From Acetobacter sp. UBA5411 (GTDB lineage Bacteria > Pseudomonadota > Alphaproteobacteria > Acetobacterales > Acetobacteraceae), in contig NZ_DHNR01000022.1 in assembly GCF_002409645.1 (NCBI RefSeq), positions 1-39,958 of the forward strand: a stretch of 39,958 nt of DNA, written 5' to 3'. Shown piece after piece: positions 8,732 to 17,152 of the stretch. Numbering within the stretch: position 1 is the stretch's first letter; each line of letters opens with the position of its first letter. A program made the position numbers and the translations under genes. The notes under the pieces were generated by a model. That model saw only the letters and a list, made by a program, of their open reading frames with translations, was not told where the DNA came from and ran no database searches.

Positions 8732-9496
8732 CTAAACGAGGTTCCACGGAATGACCGCGTTACAAACGCGCTGCACGGTGACCCCATACACATGAGAAAC
8801 CATATCATCCGTCAATACATCTGCGGGAAGCCCTACTGAAACAGGAACTCCATCCTTCAGCAAAGCCACACGATCGCAGAAACGGGATGCGAGAGCGAGG
8901 TCATGCAGAACCACGACAATCGCGGCACCCTTTCGCGACAGATCGCGGAACAGGTTCATCACGGATAAAGCGTGAGCGGGGTCAAGCGCTGCAATCGGCT
9001 CATCAGCAAGCAGAACAGGGGCCCGGACAGCCAGCGCCCGTGAAAGCAGCACTCGTGCCCGCTCTCCTCCCGACAGAGCCGTAACGGCCCGATGAGCAAA
9101 CTCCAGTGTCCGGGTCTGCTGCAACGCTTCTTCTACAGCCAGACGGTCTTCATCGGACTGCCCTTTTCCAAAAGGAATACGTCCCAGTGACACAAGCTCC
9201 CTCACTGCCATGGGAGGCAGTGTCTCCGCCTCCTGCGGCAGGAATGCTATTCTGTGCGCTCTCCACAAAGCCGCCTTGTCGGCAAGATTGACTCCTTCCA
9301 TCTGCACGCTCCCTTCATCGGGAGTCTGCAGACCCGCAAGAACACGCAGCAGGGAACTCTTTCCAGCACCGTTAGGTCCTATCAGACCCAACACTTCCCC
9401 GGCACGAACGGAAAGAGACACATCGCGGAGAACAACCGTCTTCCCATAACTTAATGTCGCATGATCGACGCGAAGGATTTCAGGACATGTGTTCAT
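8732..9496 (-). CDS. ABC importer ATPase, iron-chelate/cobalamin type
   Basis: Cytosolic ATPase that powers a FecCD/BtuC-type importer. Walker A GPNGAGKSS starts at residue 40, the signature LSGGE is at 141-145, Walker B VLLADEP is at 161-167 and the switch His is at 198 (LHD). The length (254 aa) is normal. The start at 9496 was chosen because it makes an ATGA overlap with the stop of the permease gene and begins the conserved domain; the open frame extends about 100 codons further upstream with no domain content. It is the third gene of the operon substrate-binding protein, permease, ATPase. The substrate could be vitamin B12, haem or a ferric siderophore; nothing here decides which. Confidence 0.9.
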   Translation of the reverse strand: MNTCPEILRVDHATLSYGKTVVLRDVSLSVRAGEVLGLIGPNGAGKSSLLRVLAGLQTPDEGSVQMEGVNLADKAALWRAHRIAFLPQEAETLPPMAVRELVSLGRIPFGKGQSDEDRLAVEEALQQTRTLEFAHRAVTALSGGERARVLLSRALAVRAPVLLADEPIAALDPAHALSVMNLFRDLSRKGAAIVVVLHDLALASRFCDRVALLKDGVPVSVGLPADVLTDDMVSHVYGVTVQRVCNAVIPWNLV

Positions 9497-10497
9497 GAGC
9501 CGTTTCTTCTCAGAACACTGACCCGCCAGAAAAACAGTGGCGCTCCTGTCAGGGCTGTCAGCACACCGACATGCAGTTCCGTGTGTGTGGGAATGAACCG
9601 CGCGCAGATGTCCGCCACCAGAAGAAGGATCGCTCCTCCCAGAAAGGACGGCAGCAACAGCCGTCCTGGACGATGCCCCGTCAACGGTCGGAGAAGATGC
9701 GGCACGACCAGACCGATAAATCCGATAGCGCCCGCGACAGCGACACCGGAACCAATGGCCAGCGCCGAGCCGAGAACGATACGGTTCTGAGCGCCCCACA
9801 CCCCTTTCAGTGTAAAACCAAGGCTCTCGGCCACTTCATCTCCGAGCGTCAGCGCATCCAGCACCGGTCCGCTCATGGCCATCAGCAGTGAACCCAGAAG
9901 AATGCCCGGCAGGCAAAGCCAGACCTGAAGCATGGTGCGATCCGCCAGAGATCCCATCAGCCAATGCATGATTTCAAAGGAGGCATAGGGGCTCGGCACC
10001 AGATTGAGCGTCAGGGCTGTCATGGCGGCGAAGAAACTTGTCAGCGCCGTACCGGCCAGCAGCAGGCTGACAACCCCGCCCTGCCCCGCCAGTCCGAGCA
10101 GCAGACCAACAGCCAGCAGGGCTCCGGCCAATCCGCCAAGTGGCAGCGCGAAACTGAAAGCACCGGCGAGACCAGTATAGAAGACAAGGACAGCCCCCAA
10201 GGCCGCGCCGCTGGACACGCCGAGCAGTCCCGGATCGGCAAGAGGATTGCGCAGATACCCCTGCAAAACTGCCCCCGACAGCCCCAGCGAGCCGCCAATC
10301 ATGACGGCGAGAAGCGCACGCGGCAGTCGGAGCTGACCGAGGATCACGGCTCCGACCGTGTCGCGTCCTGCCAGCATATCTTCAAGAGCCGGTAGAAAAG
10401 GAAGCATGGTCTCGCCACGCACAAGCGCCAGTCCAAACAGCAGGAGCAGCACTGTCGTCAGGGTAATCAGCAGGATACGATCAGGGTGACGGGTCAT
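9493..10497 (-). CDS. FecCD-family ABC transporter permease
   Basis: Inner-membrane permease (334 aa from the chosen start) of the BtuC/FecCD family, hydrophobic throughout with about 8-10 helices. Typical stretches are GQLRLPRALLAVMIGGSLGLSG near residue 60 (shown broken: RLPRALLAVMIGG then SLGLSGAVLQG), NPLADPGLLGVSSGAALGA soon after, and AGAIGFIGLVVPH toward the C-terminus. The ATG at 10497 overlaps the stop of the binding-protein gene as ATGA and gives the usual family length; 25 further codons upstream in the open frame are polar and unlike the family. It forms the channel with the ATPase encoded downstream. Confidence 0.9.
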   Translation of the reverse strand: MTRHPDRILLITLTTVLLLLFGLALVRGETMLPFLPALEDMLAGRDTVGAVILGQLRLPRALLAVMIGGSLGLSGAVLQGYLRNPLADPGLLGVSSGAALGAVLVFYTGLAGAFSFALPLGGLAGALLAVGLLLGLAGQGGVVSLLLAGTALTSFFAAMTALTLNLVPSPYASFEIMHWLMGSLADRTMLQVWLCLPGILLGSLLMAMSGPVLDALTLGDEVAESLGFTLKGVWGAQNRIVLGSALAIGSGVAVAGAIGFIGLVVPHLLRPLTGHRPGRLLLPSFLGGAILLLVADICARFIPTHTELHVGVLTALTGAPLFFWRVSVLRRNGS

Positions 10498-11396
10498 TTG
10501 CCGTCTTCCTGTATCATTTTCCGGGCTTTGGACAGTTCTTCGAGTGCATCGAGGGTCTGCGGCAGGCCGCAAAGCCAGAGAGAGGCAGGGATGTTGATCC
10601 GGTGCATTCCGCGAAAAGCACTTTCCAGCGCACGATTGTCCAGCAATGCCTGCGCCTGAGATGTACCTTGCCCCGAGCGATCAAGGATCAATAGATCGGG
10701 TTGCGCCGCGATCAGTTTTTCCAGTGAGATCGCCTGTCTCCGCTTCCTGCCTACGCTCGTCGCGAAATTTCTAAGACCGGCATGATGCAGCACATCGTCC
10801 GGCAATGAATGGGCTCCGGTGACAAAGCCATTGGCCGCGTAAATCACCGCCTCCGGTGCATCCGGCGATAACGGCAGAGAGAGACGCGCCAGTCTCTCGT
10901 CAAACGCTTGCACCAGAACCTCGCCACGTTCTGGAACGCCGAGCAATTTGGCCATTCTGCGTATGGAGGCAGGAATATCCGCAAGCGACTGGGCGGGGGC
11001 AAACATCTCAAGACGTGTGCCAACGGATTTTGCCGCCAGCAGGGTCACAGGCATGGTCGATGTGCCTGTGACCACAAGATCCGGCTTCAGCGACAGAATG
11101 GTTTCCGTGTTTGTGCGAAACGCCGGGTAAGAGCGTGCCTTTTCACACATGGGAGCATTCGCGCAGTCGGACGCCAGTTGGGACAGTCCAACAATGGTCG
11201 AAGGATCAGCCAGAAGCAGGAGCAACTGGTCTGTACAGAGGTTGAGAGAGATCACCCGACCGGGTGGTTTTCCTGCAGCTGCCTCGGAGGCACTGGCAGC
11301 CGGATAATGAAAAAAGCTGCTTAACCACAATACTGTGACGCTTCTCATCACCCCACGAAGACAACGCATAAACAATCGGTCTTCGGGACGTGGCAT
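10494..11396 (-). CDS. periplasmic substrate-binding protein, BtuF/FepB-like
   Basis: Exported binding protein (up to 300 aa) that delivers the chelate to the permease encoded downstream. An N-terminal hydrophobic stretch ending ASASEA looks like a Sec signal peptide. RVISLNLCTDQLLLLLAD is the usual first strand of class III binding proteins, and KPDLVV is the typical end of the first lobe. The start is uncertain: ATG codons at 11396, 11369 and 11348 are all possible, and the last gives the most compact signal peptide. It is the first gene of the ATGA-coupled importer operon. No cobalamin riboswitch is visible upstream and no TonB-dependent receptor is present in the window. Confidence 0.85.
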   Translation of the reverse strand: MPRPEDRLFMRCLRGVMRSVTVLWLSSFFHYPAASASEAAAGKPPGRVISLNLCTDQLLLLLADPSTIVGLSQLASDCANAPMCEKARSYPAFRTNTETILSLKPDLVVTGTSTMPVTLLAAKSVGTRLEMFAPAQSLADIPASIRRMAKLLGVPERGEVLVQAFDERLARLSLPLSPDAPEAVIYAANGFVTGAHSLPDDVLHHAGLRNFATSVGRKRRQAISLEKLIAAQPDLLILDRSGQGTSQAQALLDNRALESAFRGMHRINIPASLWLCGLPQTLDALEELSKARKMIQEDGK

Positions 11397-11436
11397 CAGG
11401 TCTGTCGCTCGCAGAAAAATCTTCAGGCTGCCAAAG

Positions 11437-11471
11437 GCGTCCCTCTCGTAGCGTATTCAGACTAGGGACGC
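11437..11471 (-). other. inverted repeat between the unknown gene pair and the ABC operon
   Basis: GCGTCCCT (11437-11444) and AGGGACGC (11464-11471) are perfect 8-bp arms with a 19-nt loop, located 41 nt before the binding-protein gene on the minus strand. No T tract follows. It could be a weak terminator for the upstream pair or an operator for the importer. Confidence 0.4.
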
Positions 11472-11505
11472 ACCCATATGCCTCTCTGCGCGCCTCTGCT
11501 CTGGT

Positions 11506-12786
11506 TCAACGGGCGGTTTCAGACCACGGCATGGTGAGAGACACATTTCTGCGTACGAAAACCCTACCCTGCACTGGCGGCGGCAGACTTTTGAGATAAT
11601 CCATTAGTAATTGTGACGGTTTCTGTGACGCCTCAAGCATTTCACAGGCATGTATTTTTTCAGCGAAACTCAGACCGGTTATCCGGTCATCCGTATAATG
11701 GGCCGTGAGTTGGTCAATTCCACCACGATAATCCGAAAAACGGGAAAAATTGCTACCAAAAGCAGCAAGCTGACGGAAGCGACGGTTACCTGCCTCAAAA
11801 GAGATCATTAGGGAATCAGGCCATGTCGTGACCGGCCAGCCGATCAGCAGATCTTCCTGCACAAGCAGAGTAAACTGAGCTTTCGCCGCTTTGGCGACGG
11901 ACTCCCCCAACGCAGCCGCCGCTGCACCGTAAATCGAGCAGCGTCCGGCAAAACGGATGAGCGCATGGATTGTCGCCTGTTCATTGACCTCCAGCCAGAG
12001 AAGAACCCGACGCTCCGATCTTTCCACGGGTTTGATCCGGGTGATTTCCCTGCTGATCCGATCGCACCGGGCGTTGAACAGGTCATAGACACCCATGATG
12101 GCCTGATCACAAAGTTCCAGCCAGATCTTGGCGTCCGGCTGGATATGCGCCACCGCACGAGCAGTTGGCAGGATAATATCGATCTCGTTTCTGGACGCCA
12201 TGAGCAGCGCCAAAGTGAAACACCACGCCGTGACACCTCTTCCCACCGCCTCTTTCAGAAGCAGGGCAAGATCATTTCTGTCCGGAATGACCGGTACCAC
12301 TGCTTTTCTGGACTGAAAGAAGTGTCGCGCACCCGCGAAGACAATCTGGATTGCGGGAAGAAGCGCTTCAATGCTTGCGGTCCTGATGCCCGAGGTCTCG
12401 GACATTTCCTCCAGCACGGCAGACGGGATCGGACGCGATAGGACATCGGCGGCACGCTGCCAAAGCATCTGAGAGGCGCGCCACAACGGGTCCGCCCATT
12501 CCGTCTCATCCAGAGGATCTCTCTCCGGCAGATGCAGCCCGTCACCCAACTCAATGAGCTTCTCGACAAGATGCTCCTGCGGAAAGCAGTTCATGATCCA
12601 GATACGCAGTGGTTCCAGCAACGTATCCGGGAGGGATCGCACGGCAAGCTCACTTGACCGCATCCACTCCGTGGAGGGAACGATGATCGGCCATAGCGGG
12701 CGGAACAGCAGGGTAAATGTGGTTGCGACAGGCCCCTCAGCGGAAAACTGATCACGCCCGGCATGGGATAGGACAGGAAGCGCCAT
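11506..12786 (-). CDS. unrecognised protein, 426 aa
   Basis: I do not recognise a family. The protein is soluble-looking, Ala/Leu-rich and mostly helical in character, without signal peptide, membrane segment, or nucleotide- or metal-binding motif that I can see. It starts 2 nt after the stop of the 344-aa gene at 12789-13823, so the two are almost certainly cotranscribed. The ABC importer starts about 110 nt downstream on the same strand, separated by an inverted repeat. Amino acid composition and length are those of a real gene, and overlapping plus-strand frames look like shadows. Its function is unknown. Confidence 0.75.
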   Translation of the reverse strand: MALPVLSHAGRDQFSAEGPVATTFTLLFRPLWPIIVPSTEWMRSSELAVRSLPDTLLEPLRIWIMNCFPQEHLVEKLIELGDGLHLPERDPLDETEWADPLWRASQMLWQRAADVLSRPIPSAVLEEMSETSGIRTASIEALLPAIQIVFAGARHFFQSRKAVVPVIPDRNDLALLLKEAVGRGVTAWCFTLALLMASRNEIDIILPTARAVAHIQPDAKIWLELCDQAIMGVYDLFNARCDRISREITRIKPVERSERRVLLWLEVNEQATIHALIRFAGRCSIYGAAAAALGESVAKAAKAQFTLLVQEDLLIGWPVTTWPDSLMISFEAGNRRFRQLAAFGSNFSRFSDYRGGIDQLTAHYTDDRITGLSFAEKIHACEMLEASQKPSQLLMDYLKSLPPPVQGRVFVRRNVSLTMPWSETAR

Positions 12787-12788
12787 GC

Positions 12789-13823
12789 TCAGTTCTCCTT
12801 GATATCGTAAAGGAGACTCATGTGAAGCAGTCTCTCGTTGCGTTCTTCAATGTAGAGGCCGCGATCAACTTCACGCGGCCAGGATGCGATTGATGGTCTG
12901 CTTACACTGGCCAAAGGGGAACGGGCTGCCGACGCGTGATTGCTGTGAGACAGAATCTGCGCCAGCGACGCCAAATCGGCCAGCATGTGCACAGCGCACG
13001 GCGCACGAGGGATCTCCTCAAGCATCAGAGCAAAGCGTACCCAGCCATCAAGAGTGGCGACTTCCCTGATCGCCCCCTCATACGAGACATTGAAATGCGC
13101 GAGACGGGCCGGGTCGTTGAGAAGTCCTGCATGCGCTCCGTAAAGAGCCTCAATGCGGCGCAGGGCTTCCGTGGCCACCATAATCACACCTGCTGTCGTC
13201 AATGCATTCCCTTCGAGAGATTTGAGAGAAGGCGCCAATCCTCTCAATGCGTTCCGGATAACCGCCAGACGGGGTGGAGTGCGTTCATTGAGTGCGAACC
13301 CACCTCCTCCAATCCGTATGGAAGCCGGCGAAAACCCGAGGTGGAAAAAAATATTTTCCAGATAGGCCGACAGACCGGGATGCACACGAACGCCGGTGAG
13401 CAGTTCAGACACTCTCCGATGAATGGCTGCTCGCCTGACGGTGCGTCCGTTGGTTGCAATGCGAGCAAGTTTCTGCGTCTCACGCCCCGCGAATCCTTTG
13501 ACAGCCGTGTCGAGAAACCGCTCCCTGACGTCCTGAGGCGTAAGGGTCTTGAAAGAAGCAATCTGGCGGATGAGCACCTGATCGAATGATGCCAGGGTGA
13601 AGCCCAGACTGTCCCGTCCCTCCACTCCGGCGACCATCACACCGGTCCCCAAAGGATTGGGCACGAGAAGCTGAGGCTGTTCATCGGGGTAAACCCTGAG
13701 AGCCATGCCGCCACAAAGGGGGCTGGTAGTAGGGAGAAAAATGGTGATCCCGGTGGAAAGAGAAAATGTCTGTCGCATCGGGACAGGATCGACGATGAGA
13801 GTCTCCATGGGCGGTCCGGCCAT
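12789..13823 (-). CDS. unrecognised protein, 344 aa
   Basis: I do not recognise a family. Features seen: a Pro-rich N-terminal 70 residues containing LVPNPLGTGVMVAG, a basic middle (TVRRAAIHRRVSELLTGVR at about 125-145) and a Gly cluster (RIGGGG) near 173. No signal peptide or clear membrane helix is evident. The start is uncertain: ATG at 13823 has GGAAGG almost touching it, and an in-frame ATG five codons later is also possible. It is the first gene of a two-gene unit with 11506-12786 (2-nt gap) and lies back to back with rsmB. Confidence 0.72.
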   Translation of the reverse strand: MAGPPMETLIVDPVPMRQTFSLSTGITIFLPTTSPLCGGMALRVYPDEQPQLLVPNPLGTGVMVAGVEGRDSLGFTLASFDQVLIRQIASFKTLTPQDVRERFLDTAVKGFAGRETQKLARIATNGRTVRRAAIHRRVSELLTGVRVHPGLSAYLENIFFHLGFSPASIRIGGGGFALNERTPPRLAVIRNALRGLAPSLKSLEGNALTTAGVIMVATEALRRIEALYGAHAGLLNDPARLAHFNVSYEGAIREVATLDGWVRFALMLEEIPRAPCAVHMLADLASLAQILSHSNHASAARSPLASVSRPSIASWPREVDRGLYIEERNERLLHMSLLYDIKEN

Positions 13824-13970
13824 GTCCTTCCAAACATCCAGTGTGATGTGAAATACGAAATGCGCTCACTGAAAACGTACTGCTAAAAACCTGCCGGCCG
13901 CTAAAAACCTACTGGCACCGGCCAGCCTGACGTGCGATGTCCTCGCCAGCCGATATTCACACCGGGAACA

Positions 13971-15353
13971 ATGAACATTCCGTCAAACACCTCGCAGCCC
14001 CGCTCCCGCAACGGATCGAAAAAGACCGGCCCCTCCAGAAACGGACAGGCCCGATCAGGCCGCTCCCGTGCGCCCGCCGCGCCGGTTGTGCCGGATCCGA
14101 CACGGGAAATCGCTTACGACATCGTACGGGGCGTAATCGAAAATCGTCGCATGCTGGAAACGACTCTCGGTCGGTCGCAGGAAGCGCGTGAGGCCGAGCC
14201 GCGCGACCGTGCGGCCGCCCATCGCCTGGGAGCTGCGACGCTTCGTCATCTGGGCACGCTGTCGGCTGTGCTGGAGCCTTTTCTCCGCAAACAGCCTCCA
14301 GAACCTGTTCGCGTGGCGCTCCTGATTGGCACCTGTCAGTTGTTATTCCTTGAAACACCGCCTCATGCGGCTGTTGGCACCACCGTCAATCTGCTACGCC
14401 GCCGTGACCTCGCTCCCTTTGCCGGATTGGCGAACGCCGTGCTGCGAAAGGTCGCCACACAGGGCGCGACGCTGCTGGAAGGGCTTGATCAGGAACGGCT
14501 GAACATCCCCGGTTGGATGTGGTCTTCGTGGAAATATCTCGGTCCGGGCGTGGCGCGCAGAATCGCCAGAGGTCTGGCGCAGGAAGCGCCGCTTGATCTG
14601 ACGTTAAAGCCCGATGCACCGTCGATGGAGGAAGGAATTGTCCTTCCGACCGGATCGGTGCGCTTCCCGGCTGGAACCCGTGTTCCAGATCTGCCCGGCT
14701 TCGAGGAAGGCACATTCTGGGTGCAGGACGCCGCTGCCGCTCTCCCGGCGCGTCTTCTTGCCGCGAAACCGGGTGAGCATGTGGCCGATCTCTGCGCGGC
14801 TCCCGGTGGCAAGACGGCACAGCTTGCCTGCACCGGTGCGCAGGTGACGGCGCTGGAACGTGATCCGTCCCGTCTAGAACGGTTAAAAGAAAACCTCACG
14901 CGCCTGAAGCTAGACACGGTCAAAACAGTCTGTGCCGATGCGGCGGCATGGCAACCGGAAGTACCGCTCGACGCCATTTTGCTGGATGCGCCCTGCTCCG
15001 CCACCGGGACGGCACGTCGTCATCCGGACGCACTTTGGATCAAGCGCCCGCGTGATCTGTCTGCACTGATTGAAGCGCAGACAGGGCTTCTCGCGGCTGC
15101 GGCGCGGATGCTGAAACCGGGCGGGCGTCTTGTTTACGCCGTGTGCTCGCTTCAGCAGGAAGAAGGACCGGATCAGGCCCGCAAGATTGCCGGTCAGTTC
15201 GGACTGAAAGCCGACCCGATCAGACCGGAAGAGATGCAGGATCTTCCCGAGGCCCTGACGCCTGAAGGGTGGGTGCGCACTCATCCCGGTCTCTGGCCGG
15301 ATCTTGGCGGAATGGACGGCTTCTTCGCGGCGCGCTTCGTCAAGGAAGGCTAA
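13971..15353 (+). CDS. rsmB: 16S rRNA (cytosine-C5) methyltransferase RsmB
   Basis: SAM-dependent methyltransferase for 16S rRNA C967. From the chosen start it has 460 aa: a basic, disordered-looking N-terminus (1-40), a NusB-like RNA-binding domain (about 45-170) and the Rossmann methyltransferase domain. SAM motif I is DLCAAPGGKT at 273-282. The two RNA m5C cysteines are Cys342 in DAPCSATG (release) and Cys392 in YAVCSL (nucleophile). The ATG at 13971 has weak CGGGAA before it; an in-frame GTG at 13932 would add 13 residues. An unrecognised gene follows 11 nt downstream. Confidence 0.92.
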   Translation: MNIPSNTSQPRSRNGSKKTGPSRNGQARSGRSRAPAAPVVPDPTREIAYDIVRGVIENRRMLETTLGRSQEAREAEPRDRAAAHRLGAATLRHLGTLSAVLEPFLRKQPPEPVRVALLIGTCQLLFLETPPHAAVGTTVNLLRRRDLAPFAGLANAVLRKVATQGATLLEGLDQERLNIPGWMWSSWKYLGPGVARRIARGLAQEAPLDLTLKPDAPSMEEGIVLPTGSVRFPAGTRVPDLPGFEEGTFWVQDAAAALPARLLAAKPGEHVADLCAAPGGKTAQLACTGAQVTALERDPSRLERLKENLTRLKLDTVKTVCADAAAWQPEVPLDAILLDAPCSATGTARRHPDALWIKRPRDLSALIEAQTGLLAAAARMLKPGGRLVYAVCSLQQEEGPDQARKIAGQFGLKADPIRPEEMQDLPEALTPEGWVRTHPGLWPDLGGMDGFFAARFVKEG

Positions 15354-15364
15354 AGGCGGCGGGG

Positions 15365-16012
15365 ATGGAAGCAGCCCGGATAGAGCATATCGATACGCCG
15401 GAAGGACGCGTTCTGTGGCGTGAGATGCTCGGTGTTCTTCCGGGGCTGCGTGCCGGCCTGAATTTTGTGACTGACAAGCAGGCTGCTTCTCCATCAGGTA
15501 GACTGCTCTGGTATCAGAAGGAACTGTTCGAACGCTGGTTCTTTCGCATCCCGTCCCCTCATACAGGCTGCATGATTCATTCCGGCGATTCCTGGATGGG
15601 ACGTCATCAGTCGGCATTCTTTCGCTTTCCGGAGGCGTCAGACATTGTTCTGGCAAGCTATGGCGGCGGTGAAGGTTTTCCGCTTGGCGCATTGTTCCTT
15701 GCAAAGCCGTCTTTTGGCACTGTTTCAGGCGTGGCTTTCGGCGGTCGTACTCTGTCTTTGCTGATTGAGGATGCCTCATCGGCCTTTCAGGCTTTTTCCA
15801 CGCCGGCCTGGCACGAGATGCCGGCGCTGTCTTCCGCAATGGCTATTGCTGGTTTCCCGCAATCGGATGACGCGAAAACGCAGTTGCTTGCACAGGAAGT
15901 GGCGGCCCTGAAAGTCTGGCGCGCCCCTGTTTCTCTCAGTTTCCAGCACGCTCCCGGCGATTGTCCCTGTTTTTCGGATAATCGCGCCGGGCATGTTTCT
16001 TTCTGTCTTTAG
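15365..16012 (+). CDS. unrecognised protein, 215 aa, downstream of rsmB
   Basis: I do not recognise a family. The ATG at 15365 is preceded by a purine-rich stretch (AAGGCGGCGGGG) and follows the rsmB stop by 11 nt, so the two are probably translated from one message. The protein contains several aromatic residues in the middle (LFERWFFRIPSPHTGCM at about 57-73; GDSWMGRHQSAFFRF next) and a cluster of Cys near the C-terminus (DCPCF). No signal peptide or membrane helix is evident. A longer frame from 15269 overlaps rsmB and is not preferred. Confidence 0.7.
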   Translation: MEAARIEHIDTPEGRVLWREMLGVLPGLRAGLNFVTDKQAASPSGRLLWYQKELFERWFFRIPSPHTGCMIHSGDSWMGRHQSAFFRFPEASDIVLASYGGGEGFPLGALFLAKPSFGTVSGVAFGGRTLSLLIEDASSAFQAFSTPAWHEMPALSSAMAIAGFPQSDDAKTQLLAQEVAALKVWRAPVSLSFQHAPGDCPCFSDNRAGHVSFCL

Positions 16013-16435
16013 ACCTGCCAGCCGGCGTGTGCTGACTGAGGCACAGGATTGTGATGAGTTCAGATTACCGAAAGCCGCTCACGCGAAGACATCAATAATT
16101 TTCCTGTAAATCGGCTGTATTTTAAAGATTTCGACACCAAGACAGTCCATTACTCGAACTCACGACGTGATCGTAATGATCTGCTTTCAGACTATCGGGC
16201 ATTTATACTCCTCTACCGGGTGTTGATGCCTCGAACTGACGGCCAGCCTGAAACAAACAGGAACGGTCCATTCGGTTCGCCATCTTAATGACTGATTGCC
16301 AATTCATCATGATCATCAGGAAACTGTTTTATTTGTAACAAAAAAGAAGACGACAAAGACCAGCTTTACTCATTTTATGCACAAGCCCTCAGAACACCTG
16401 TTGCGCCCTTTCCGATGTTTGCCGATAACGAGGCC
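16013..16435. other. intergenic region before rpe
   Basis: About 420 nt with no supported gene. The sequence is more AT-rich than the flanking genes. A short stem TGTGC/GCACA lies just after the upstream stop, but it has no T tract. The near-palindrome ATCATGATCAT occurs near 16308. I see no convincing sigma-70 promoter or riboswitch. Confidence 0.5.
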
Positions 16436-17101
16436 ATGACCAGCATTTCTTCTCCTCTGATTGCTCCGAGCATTCTGGCCGCAGACTTTGCCCGACTTGG
16501 CGAAGAGGTTGCGGCCATAGAAAAAGCCGGCGCCGACTGGGTCCATCTGGATGTGATGGATGGTCACTTTGTGCCGAATATTTCTTTCGGTCCGGCCATC
16601 GTCAAAGCGCTTCGTCCCCATTCGAAGCTGCCGTTCGATGTGCATCTCATGATCGAACCCGTCGATCCCTATCTGGAAGCATTCGCCAGTGCCGGGGCCG
16701 ACCATATTACGGTCCATGCGGAAGCCGGTCCTCATCTGCACCGGTCCCTACAGGCCATTCAGGCGCTGGGCGTGAAGGCCGGTGTTTCGCTTTGTCCGGC
16801 CACACCGCCGGAAGCCCTGTCGGAAATACTCGACATGGTGGACCTCATCCTTGTGATGTCCGTCAATCCGGGATTTGGCGGGCAGAAATTCCTGCATAGC
16901 CAGCTTCGGAAAATCAGCACCTTGCGCGACATGATAAAGTCATCTGGCAAATCGATCAGGCTGGCGGTCGACGGCGGCATCGATCCGGAAACCGCTCCTC
17001 TGGCCACTGCCGCAGGTGCGGACGTTCTGATTGCAGGCAGTGCGGTTTACGGACGTGAGGATTATGCGGCCGCCATCAGGGCGCTAAGGAACAGCAACTA
17101 A
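16436..17101 (+). CDS. rpe: ribulose-phosphate 3-epimerase
   Basis: TIM-barrel enzyme of the pentose phosphate pathway that interconverts ribulose 5-phosphate and xylulose 5-phosphate. From this start it has 221 aa, the usual size. Metal/catalytic residues are His37 and Asp39 (VHLDVMDGHFVPN), His70 (DVHLM) and Asp179 (VDGGI). MSVNPGFGGQ at 141-150 forms the phosphate-binding loop. The ATG at 16436 was preferred because it gives the normal N-terminus and has CGAGG just upstream; an ATG at 16415 would add seven residues. The pentose phosphate pathway is the main sugar route in acetic acid bacteria, so this is a central enzyme. Confidence 0.95.
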   Translation: MTSISSPLIAPSILAADFARLGEEVAAIEKAGADWVHLDVMDGHFVPNISFGPAIVKALRPHSKLPFDVHLMIEPVDPYLEAFASAGADHITVHAEAGPHLHRSLQAIQALGVKAGVSLCPATPPEALSEILDMVDLILVMSVNPGFGGQKFLHSQLRKISTLRDMIKSSGKSIRLAVDGGIDPETAPLATAAGADVLIAGSAVYGREDYAAAIRALRNSN

Positions 17102-17152
17102 AAACCGCAGTCGTGCATTACTGACGATCCCGGTTGAAGGAGGAGCTTGAGT

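Noticed and set aside
8548..8754. 68-codon plus-strand frame after the pnt terminator
   Set aside because: No ribosome binding site, basic Ser/Arg-rich composition, runs into the antisense end of the ABC gene.
11397..11505. Possible cobalamin riboswitch before the BtuF-like gene
   Set aside because: Only about 109 nt are available and no B12-box-like sequence is seen; just an 8-bp inverted repeat.
14910..15839. 309-codon minus-strand frame over rsmB and the next gene
   Set aside because: Arg/Pro/Ser-rich antisense shadow with no ribosome binding site.
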